Below are positions 57,888 to 64,000 of a stretch of 64,000 nucleotides of DNA, one piece after another. A program made the translations under genes and the position numbers. The notes below the pieces were generated by a model. That model was not told the DNA's origin and made no database searches. It worked only from the letters and a program-made list of their open reading frames with translations. Origin of the DNA: Lysinibacillus fusiformis. Its GTDB lineage: Bacteria > Bacillota > Bacilli > Bacillales_A > Planococcaceae. How positions within the stretch are numbered: the first letter of the stretch is position 1; each line of letters starts with the position of its first letter. The stretch covers positions 372,001 to 436,000 of the forward strand of contig NZ_CP041696.1 of NCBI RefSeq assembly GCF_007362955.1, in the 5' to 3' direction.

Positions 57888-58051
57888 TGTTTCCCCTCCA
57901 TCTAGCAATACGAATAGTATACATGATTTACGGCCTTTTGTGACTTTGACTGAATTGTGTCGTTTCCTTGCAACCAGGTTAATTCACGTTTTCGATATAG
58001 CTTTTATGAAAATGTTGTCTTATAATAAATAACAGAATTGGAGGGATAACA

Positions 58052-58189
58052 ATGAATCCATTTGAAGGTAAAAATATACAATGCAGACGTAACGATGCAA
58101 TCGACTCAGGCATTGGTTTCGGCGTATCTTTTGCAGTCTTCGCTATTATGTTCATCATCGCAATAGTAGTAGACTATGCTGCAATGTAA
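58052..58189 (+). CDS. yqzM: YqzM family protein
   Basis: 45 residues, ATG 58052 after GGAGGG. RRNDAIDSGIGFGVSFAVFA then a hydrophobic helix match YqzM, the small membrane protein found between comEC and holA in Bacillales. Function unknown. Confidence 0.85.
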   Translation: MNPFEGKNIQCRRNDAIDSGIGFGVSFAVFAIMFIIAIVVDYAAM

Positions 58190-58207
58190 ACCTACCTCTT
58201 AGACAGG

Positions 58208-58245
58208 TGTAAAAGACCTTGTTCACTATTGGACAAGGTCTTTTT
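58208..58245. terminator. Terminator between yqzM and comEC
   Basis: GACCTTGT / ACAAGGTC stem followed by TTTTTC on the plus strand; it can also end the convergent comEC transcript. Confidence 0.8.
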
Positions 58246-60490
58246 CTGTATGCATCATCCAGTTATAATCCTGAATTCGGATTTCAATTGAGCCATCTAC
58301 TGCGGTTGTCCTTGTCATTAATTGTCGTTTTATAAAACGCTCGACAACGATATCATGTGGGTGTTTGTAGCGATTATTAAGCCCTGCACTAAAAATCGTC
58401 AATTCAGGCTGTAAGAGCTCAACAAAGGACTCGCTACTTGACGTTTTACTGCCATGATGCCCTGCCTTTAAAAGCGTCATATTCGCTATCTGGTTGCCAT
58501 AAAGCTTGATGAGCTCTCTTTCCCCATCCTCCTCCAAATCACCTGTTAGCAGCGCTCTAAACGCCCCTTGCTGCATATATAACACAATTGAATCATTATT
58601 GCCCTCATAATCTGTATCACGTGGCCATAAATAGTGAAAGCTTGTTTCGCCCACTCGCCATGCTGTTCCTTGCATCTTTTCTTTAACCGACACCTTTTGT
58701 CGCTGTGCTTCTACTAACAAATCTTGCATCACAGGTTTATCGATTGAGCCTGGTGTTACATGAATTTCTATCATGCGAATTTCCGCTAATACTTCCTCTG
58801 CTCCCTCCACATGATCAGCATCTGCATGTGTAACTAAAAAAATATCTATTGCTCGTATACCCTTGCCCTTTAAAAAAGGCACAACAACCTGTTTACCGAC
58901 CTCATATGGGCTATTAGACGTCTTCCACGCCTCCTGTTCAAAGCGAAGAAGTCCACCGGCATCAACAACATACACAGCTCGCCTAAAAGGCAGTTCAATA
59001 ACCGTACAATCCCCCTGCCCTACATTTAAAAACGTAAGTTTTGTCTCGTTATATAGCATTGGCGCAATGTGAATACAAACAACTGGAACGACGAGCACAG
59101 TTACGAACTTACCAAAGTGTCTTTCCTCTAAAAAATATAAACCTGCTAACACACTGACAAATGCCATACAAACAAGCCAAATTGCAGGCTTACCTGGTGT
59201 CCAAAGCTGATACGGTAGTGCTTGTAAATAGAGTATTGCCTCCGTCAGCCAAACACGCATTGGCTCATATACATTGAACATTAACTTAACCATAGGTATC
59301 GATGTATATGTCATTACAAGCAGTACAATATTAGCGGGTAAAATGATAAATGAAAATAGTGGTACGAAGATTATATTAGCTAAAAATGAGGAAATGGAAA
59401 CTTCATAAAAATGATAGAGCAATAGCGGATAAACAAGTAGTTGGCAAACAAATGTTATCAAAAATGACTGCATCATCCAACCCCTTGATTGTTTAAAAAT
59501 CACTCTTGAATAAACAATGCTCAATGTTGCTAAATACGACAATTGAAAACCTACCTGAAAAATGACACCTGGTTCAAATAGTACAAATCCAATAAAGCTA
59601 ATTGCAAGTGCATCATCAATGGGTACACGCCACTTCACATAACGCATCAGCATGACAAATTCAACTACAGAAACTGCGCGCCATACTGAAGGGGCACCGC
59701 CAGCCAACATCCCGTAGATAGGTAAAATAATAAGTAAAACAACCCTAGCCATTTCTTTGCGTAGGCCTACGCGCAAAAGGCCTTCGTAAAACAACCATGA
59801 CACCAGTGCCACGTGTAGACCTGAAATCGCAAATAAATGCGTAATGCCGAGTTTTTGATATGCCCGTTGAAGGTCCTCGTCAACATAATCCTGCAAGCCT
59901 ATGAGAAGCGCCTGTGCCTCTGCAGCCAATGACTGTGGGAAGGTAGCCTCAATTTGCTTTTTCAAGTGCAATCTTTGTTGTGCAAGAAGTGTTCGAATCG
60001 ATTTCTCTGCGGATACATATTTCCAACTCGTCACTTCGAATATGCCATTTGCACCTTTACTCACTAAATAATCTTGCATCGAGAAAGCGTAAGTATGGGC
60101 GGGTGGCGTCGGCGCTACAAGCTCTCCTTGTACAAGATACCTATAGCCTGAAATCGATGTATTTTCATAAAATTTTTTCTCTTGTTCTGAGGACATGGTA
60201 TACACAACATATAGTTTTTCACCAGTCTCTGTTTGCACAAAGCCACGTAATTTTTGGCCATTAATTTTATATTCACTTGTCCACGTTAATTGAAAAGATG
60301 ACGGTAAAGAGGAGGGTTCCGTCAATTGAACGATTGATAAGAAGAAAAACGAAAGAAGTCCAGCGCTCACAACGAGCGCTGAAATCACATGTGGCTCACC
60401 TTTATAGAGCAGCCACATTGCTAATAGGAGTAAGATAACGAGCAGCCATGTTGACTTGTGCGCAGCTAATGATGCTACAAGTACAGCCAA
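58226..60490 (-). CDS. comEC: DNA internalisation channel ComEC
   Basis: 754 residues as drawn from TTG 60490. N-terminal helices, an OB-like DUF4131 region, the competence domain (GITHLFAISGLHVALVSWLF is diagnostic) and a C-terminal metallo-beta-lactamase domain (FLVTHADADHVEGAEE, KAGHHGSKTSS). It moves single-stranded DNA through the membrane. The frame stays open upstream, and an ATT about ten codons earlier lies next to AAGGTGAG within comEB, so the real N-terminus may be longer. Confidence 0.93.
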   Translation of the reverse strand: MAVLVASLAAHKSTWLLVILLLLAMWLLYKGEPHVISALVVSAGLLSFFFLSIVQLTEPSSLPSSFQLTWTSEYKINGQKLRGFVQTETGEKLYVVYTMSSEQEKKFYENTSISGYRYLVQGELVAPTPPAHTYAFSMQDYLVSKGANGIFEVTSWKYVSAEKSIRTLLAQQRLHLKKQIEATFPQSLAAEAQALLIGLQDYVDEDLQRAYQKLGITHLFAISGLHVALVSWLFYEGLLRVGLRKEMARVVLLIILPIYGMLAGGAPSVWRAVSVVEFVMLMRYVKWRVPIDDALAISFIGFVLFEPGVIFQVGFQLSYLATLSIVYSRVIFKQSRGWMMQSFLITFVCQLLVYPLLLYHFYEVSISSFLANIIFVPLFSFIILPANIVLLVMTYTSIPMVKLMFNVYEPMRVWLTEAILYLQALPYQLWTPGKPAIWLVCMAFVSVLAGLYFLEERHFGKFVTVLVVPVVCIHIAPMLYNETKLTFLNVGQGDCTVIELPFRRAVYVVDAGGLLRFEQEAWKTSNSPYEVGKQVVVPFLKGKGIRAIDIFLVTHADADHVEGAEEVLAEIRMIEIHVTPGSIDKPVMQDLLVEAQRQKVSVKEKMQGTAWRVGETSFHYLWPRDTDYEGNNDSIVLYMQQGAFRALLTGDLEEDGERELIKLYGNQIANMTLLKAGHHGSKTSSSESFVELLQPELTIFSAGLNNRYKHPHDIVVERFIKRQLMTRTTAVDGSIEIRIQDYNWMMHTEKDLVQ

Positions 60491-60513
60491 TGCTACATAA
60501 ATCCATTTATGCT

Positions 60514-61083
60514 TTACAGTGTTTTGCCAAATAATGCACTCACCTTCTGTTCATAAGGGAGTAATTTTTCTGCTGGTAGGCCACTCTCACGTAACTCATT
60601 CAGCATATCTATGTACAAGGCTATTTTTTCATTGCTTAAGAAGTCAATTTTACGTTCATCAAATGGGACATGTAAAACTTCCACTCCAGCTTTTTTAAAA
60701 AGTTCCTGTGCATACGGGTTGTTTTTATAATCTGTTGCATAATACACGCGCTCAATACCAGCTTGTATTATTGATTTTGTACATGGCAGACATGGGAAAT
60801 GTGTAACGTAAAGGTCTGCACCCCTTGTCGGCGTACCGTACTTTGCACATTGTAGGAGTGCATTCATTTCTGCATGTATCGTACGGACACAATGATTATC
60901 AACGACATAGCAGCCTTCTTCAATACAATGTTCATCACCAGTAATCGAACCGTTATACCCCCCTGCAATAATACGTTTATCACGTACAACCGTTGCACCT
61001 ACTGCTAGTCTTGTACAAGTGCTTCGTAAAGCGAGTAAATGACTTTGTGCCATGAAAAATTGATCCCAAGTAATACGCTCCAT
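60514..61083 (-). CDS. comEB: ComE operon protein 2, dCMP deaminase family
   Basis: 189 residues from ATG 61083 (GGAGG upstream). Zinc motif TIHAEMNALLQ and FPCLPCTKSI (HAE and PCxxC) define the deaminase. In B. subtilis comEB has little effect on competence; it may make dUMP. Lies between comEA and comEC. Confidence 0.93.
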   Translation of the reverse strand: MERITWDQFFMAQSHLLALRSTCTRLAVGATVVRDKRIIAGGYNGSITGDEHCIEEGCYVVDNHCVRTIHAEMNALLQCAKYGTPTRGADLYVTHFPCLPCTKSIIQAGIERVYYATDYKNNPYAQELFKKAGVEVLHVPFDERKIDFLSNEKIALYIDMLNELRESGLPAEKLLPYEQKVSALFGKTL

Positions 61084-61196
61084 ATGACTACCTCCAAAAA
61101 TTTTAGGCAACCGCGACTCACTGTCAACGATCGCTTTTCTACTATAGTGTAGCGCTTTTTGAAAAGAGTCGTCAATATCACTAAATATTGAAGAGT

Positions 61197-61844
61197 TTAC
61201 TTTACCGTTATTGAATCTTTTAGTTTTTCAAACGTCTTGTCGCCAATTCCAGTAACCTTTTTTAACTCCTCTATCGATTTAAAGCTACCGTTTTCCTGTC
61301 GAAAAGAAATAATGCTTTGTGCCTTAGACGGTCCAATTCCTGTTAAAGTTGTTAGTGTAGCCTCATCCGCCTGATTTAAATTAATCTTTCCGTCTATGAC
61401 GCCCTCACTATCTTTAGACGTTTCAGCATTCGGCATAGCGATAAAACTAGACGCTACTTGATCTATTTGCTCACCCTTCGAAGGAATATAAATGACCATT
61501 TCATCTAACACTTTTTGAGCATGATTAATAAACTGCGTTTCTGCATCCGGTGTATAGCCACCTGCTAACTGCACTGCATCGATAATACGTTGCTCTGGCT
61601 TAAGCTCATAAACACCTGGATGTAAAACAGCACCTTTAACATCAACAATCACCTGTTTTAAGACCGCTTCTTGATCAGGCTCTATCATTGCTGTTGGTTC
61701 AGTAAGTTGGATTGTTTCGATGAGCTCTTCTTGGGGAGGTGAAGAGTCAGAACTCGAAAAGTAGAAGTAACAAAGTCCACTGATAACAAGCATGCCGGGG
61801 AGCAACACACTTATTCTATACTTTTGCCAAAAAGATTGGATCAT
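61197..61844 (-). CDS. comEA: Competence DNA receptor ComEA
   Basis: 215 residues from ATG 61844 (AAAGGATG six bases upstream). One N-terminal transmembrane helix (ISVLLPGMLVISGLCYFYF), a SLBB domain (VIVDVKGAVLHPGVYEL) and a C-terminal helix-hairpin-helix pair (INLNQADEATLTTLTGIGPS). It binds double-stranded DNA at the cell surface. First gene of the comE operon; comER, next to it in B. subtilis, is absent here. Confidence 0.95.
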   Translation of the reverse strand: MIQSFWQKYRISVLLPGMLVISGLCYFYFSSSDSSPPQEELIETIQLTEPTAMIEPDQEAVLKQVIVDVKGAVLHPGVYELKPEQRIIDAVQLAGGYTPDAETQFINHAQKVLDEMVIYIPSKGEQIDQVASSFIAMPNAETSKDSEGVIDGKINLNQADEATLTTLTGIGPSKAQSIISFRQENGSFKSIEELKKVTGIGDKTFEKLKDSITVK

Positions 61845-61929
61845 TAAAAACATCCTTTCTATGCAAAAGGCACATCATATGGAGCTCCCTCTATCATACA
61901 ATATCCCCTATTAATTGAAAAGTACTCTA

Positions 61930-62079
61930 TCAATCTATAATCGATTTATATTTTAATTGAAGCTCTTTCGTTAACACATTTTCCTTATTGAAATGGCTAA
62001 CATAGACTATCTGCATCGTACCTTCCACGTCAAGTAACATATCCGTTAAAATAAGGTATGCTGTATTGATAAATTCCAC
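61930..62079 (-). CDS. Small hypothetical protein, 49 aa
   Basis: GTG 62079 with GAGGTGA nine bases upstream opens 49 codons (MEFINTAYLILTDMLLDVEG, then MQIVYVSHFNKENVL). It has a good ribosome binding site and coding-like composition. It fills part of the 325-base gap upstream of comEA. Function unknown. Confidence 0.5.
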   Translation of the reverse strand: MEFINTAYLILTDMLLDVEGTMQIVYVSHFNKENVLTKELQLKYKSIID

Positions 62080-62178
62080 ATACAATCACCTCATCTCTAC
62101 TATATATTAGAGTATAAATCGTTAAATTTTCATAAACTTTAGATTGCACTAATGGATTTATAAAGGGGAGGAATAATT

Positions 62179-62694
62179 ATGAAGATCAGAGCTGCAAATC
62201 TTGAAGATGTGGGAAAAATAGCTAGAGTACATGTAGATAGTTGGAAAAGTACATATGCAAATATTATTCCACAAAGTTATCTTGAAAATTTATCTTATGA
62301 AAAAAGAGAAAATTTGTGGCAGCAAAATGTCCTTAATGAACATGTATTTGTTGCGGAAAATGATAATGGTGAAATTATTGGTTTTTGTTGTGGAGGTAAG
62401 AATCGAAGCGATTCATATAGTGATTTTGAAGGGGAATTAAGTGCAATATATTTAATAGAAAATTATCAAGGCAAAGGCATCGGGCAACAGCTCGTAAAAA
62501 CAATTATTCAATGTATAACAAATTCTGGCATGAATTCAATGCTAGTATTCGTATTAGCAGATAATCCATCAAAATACTTTTACGAAAAACTAGGCGCTTC
62601 ATTTATTAATAGCATTGAAATAAAAATAGCTAATAAGAAGCTAATAGCGCATGTCTATGGATGGAAAGATTTAAAGCATCAAGTACTTATTTGA
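62179..62694 (+). CDS. GNAT family N-acetyltransferase
   Basis: 171 residues, ATG 62179 after GGGGAGG. Acetyl-CoA loop in YLIENYQGKGIGQQLVKTII (Q/R-x-x-G-x-G/A) and FYEKLGA near the end are GNAT marks. Substrate unknown. Lower GC and separate promoter region suggest an insertion in the place of comER. Confidence 0.85.
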   Translation: MKIRAANLEDVGKIARVHVDSWKSTYANIIPQSYLENLSYEKRENLWQQNVLNEHVFVAENDNGEIIGFCCGGKNRSDSYSDFEGELSAIYLIENYQGKGIGQQLVKTIIQCITNSGMNSMLVFVLADNPSKYFYEKLGASFINSIEIKIANKKLIAHVYGWKDLKHQVLI

Positions 62695-62781
62695 TGGACT
62701 AAAACTTCTGAAACCTTTTCTTCTCGAATGACTACGTTTAAAAGAACAGCTCCTTCCTAACAACTATATTAAAGCTAAAAA

Positions 62782-62819
62782 CAGCCCGATAAAGTTTAGA
62801 ACTTCAATCGGGCTGTACC
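62782..62819. terminator. Bidirectional terminator
   Basis: ACAGCCCGAT / ATCGGGCTGT perfect stem between the acetyltransferase and the convergent methyltransferase gene. Confidence 0.85.
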
Positions 62820-62821
62820 TA

Positions 62822-63562
62822 TTATTTCACCGCACGTATAAAAATGCGTTCGCTTTCGTCTTCAGGTGCTTCGTCTGTAAAATCAGCGGTTACCTCAACA
62901 TCTGTAAAACCAATCGTACGAAGCCATGTCATATATTGTTCAATCGGGAATGTACGTTGCACATGCTCCTCGTCGAAGCGCTCGTACAAGTCACTTGCCA
63001 CATCACGCACATAAAACGTCATTTGATGGACAACAGAATGCTCAAAGTCACCAGGCTCAGTATGCCATACATAACTAATATCACCGTCATCATACGTAAA
63101 AGGACCATCTAAAAAGATATCATCCATTTTAAATAATGAATGGACATCAAAGAATAGCTGTCCACCATCACGTAAAGCCTCAAAAATATGTTTTAATGTT
63201 GCATATACGTCCTCTTCCTCAACAACATAATTGAGTGAGTCAATAGCAATTGTGACAACATCAAGTTCCGCAAAACCGTCTAATTCATGCATTGACATGC
63301 AGTATAGTGGTACATGCAAGCCTACATCTGCAAAACGCTCCGCCGCAATAGCGAGCATTTCTTCAGATAAATCGACACCACTTACCTTGTAGCCAGCATC
63401 TGCAAGCATTAGACCAAGTACCCCTGTGCCACAGCCAATATCTAAAAGTTTCGGGAATTGTTTGCTCGATGCATGCCGCATCACCCATTCCACATAGCGA
63501 CTATAAGGAATGTCAGTTTGCAGCTCATCATACACCTGAGCAAAACGCTCATAGCTACTCAC
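62822..63562 (-). CDS. yqeM: Class I SAM-dependent methyltransferase YqeM
   Basis: 246 residues from GTG 63562, which overlaps the region just after the rsfS stop (GAGG nine bases before). SAM-binding loop LLDIGCGTGVLGLMLA, then VDLSEEML and a DVVTIAIDSLNYV strand. Gene order yqeK-rsfS-yqeM is standard. Substrate unknown. Confidence 0.9.
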   Translation of the reverse strand: MSSYERFAQVYDELQTDIPYSRYVEWVMRHASSKQFPKLLDIGCGTGVLGLMLADAGYKVSGVDLSEEMLAIAAERFADVGLHVPLYCMSMHELDGFAELDVVTIAIDSLNYVVEEEDVYATLKHIFEALRDGGQLFFDVHSLFKMDDIFLDGPFTYDDGDISYVWHTEPGDFEHSVVHQMTFYVRDVASDLYERFDEEHVQRTFPIEQYMTWLRTIGFTDVEVTADFTDEAPEDESERIFIRAVK

Positions 63563-63907
63563 TTACGCCTCAGGAATGTCTAATTGAGGTGCATCACCCC
63601 AAAGACGCTCTAAGTTATAATAAGCACGCTCATCCTTGTGGAATACGTGTGCCACAACATCACCTAGGTCTACAAGAATCCAACGTGCGCCATCGAAGCC
63701 TTCCACTCGACGAATCTCATGGCCCTCTTTCACTGCCACATCTTGTAATTCACGTGCAATTGCTTGCACTTGGCGGTCTGAGTTACCATGAGCGATAATG
63801 AAGTAATCTGCTAATAGTGAAATACCTTGCATATTTAATACGACAATATCCTCACCATGTTTGTCGTCAATTGCTTTGTAAGCTGCTTGTAATAAAGTTG
63901 AAGTCAT
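63563..63907 (-). CDS. rsfS: Ribosomal silencing factor RsfS
   Basis: 114 residues. GEDIVVLNMQGISLLADYFII, HGNSDRQVQAIA and ARWILVDLGDVVAHVF are RsfS signatures. It binds L14 and blocks subunit joining when nutrients are low. Start overlaps the yqeK stop (ATGA). Confidence 0.95.
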   Translation of the reverse strand: MTSTLLQAAYKAIDDKHGEDIVVLNMQGISLLADYFIIAHGNSDRQVQAIARELQDVAVKEGHEIRRVEGFDGARWILVDLGDVVAHVFHKDERAYYNLERLWGDAPQLDIPEA

Positions 63908-64000
63908 CCTTCACTGTCCTCTCTTTTCATCAAATCGTTATAACAATCTATTGATAGTGGATAAATCGCTTGCTTCGTATCGATTAAAAACGCCAATGTA
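63904..64000 (-). CDS. yqeK: YqeK HD-domain hydrolase, C-terminal end
   Basis: The minus-strand frame from the window edge encodes about 31 residues (DTKQAIYPLSIDCYNDLMK ...) ending at 63904-63906. Position before rsfS and the sequence fit the end of YqeK, an Ap4A hydrolase of the HD family. Most of the gene lies outside the window. Confidence 0.7.
   Translation of the reverse strand, partial: TLAFLIDTKQAIYPLSIDCYNDLMKREDSEG

Noticed and set aside
1-64000. CRISPR arrays, rRNA and tRNA genes, insertion sequences, diversity-generating retroelements
   Set aside because: I looked for regularly spaced repeats, cloverleaf patterns, transposase motifs and reverse transcriptase motifs and found none.

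Overview
The window is an AT-rich Firmicutes chromosome segment that fits Lysinibacillus, Solibacillus or a close relative. The right 15 kb keeps the conserved Bacillales order yqeK-rsfS-yqeM ... comEA-comEB-comEC-yqzM-holA-rpsT-gpr-spoIIP ... lepA, so the host forms endospores and carries late competence genes. The genus is my inference; no rRNA or other marker gene is present.

The left 49 kb is phage DNA inserted at the 3' end of lepA. A 42-bp direct repeat (5454-5495 and 48921-48962) bounds a complete-looking 43.5-kb siphovirus prophage. The right copy is the last 13 codons plus stop of lepA, so integration restores the gene. Left of 5454 lies a related, decayed prophage. It has homologues of the 33-37 kb genes, frameshifted genes, a piece of a recombinase gene in inverted orientation and a broken integrase ending next to the left repeat. 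The two elements therefore look like a tandem array at one attachment site, the older one collapsed by deletion.

Layout of the intact prophage, mostly transcribed on the minus strand from right to left: integrase, CI-like repressor and broken ImmA (46.7-48.8 kb, plus strand); operators and Cro-like gene (46.2-46.7 kb); early regulators and small proteins (44-46 kb); Gam-like protein, Sak4-like ATPase and SSB-like protein (40.7-43 kb); a broken homing endonuclease; a D5-type primase-helicase next to an AT-rich region with iterated AGTTACT (37.2-39.9 kb); MazG-like, ERCC4-type and YopX-like genes and an ArpU-like late regulator (33.4-37.2 kb); HNH nuclease, terminases, portal, ClpP-like protease and HK97-type capsid (26.7-32.3 kb); connectors, tail tube, gpG/gpGT with a lambda-type slippery site, tape measure and tail tip (14-26.5 kb); holin and M15 endolysin (12.4-13.4 kb); then an accessory zone (5.6-12.3 kb) with a YetF-like protein, a Big-2 secreted protein, a spore-surface BclB-like gene, an HTH gene with operators and several small membrane proteins.

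The most unusual signal is a degenerate 10-mer, GYCYTCCACA (reverse TGTGGARGRC). I count 25 exact copies in the intact prophage and 2 in the remnant, against none in the 15 kb of host DNA shown. It falls in five different reading-frame registers within genes and also between genes, so selection appears to act on the DNA or RNA sequence rather than the protein. Many copies form oppositely oriented neighbouring pairs, and one pair forms the hairpin of a terminator.
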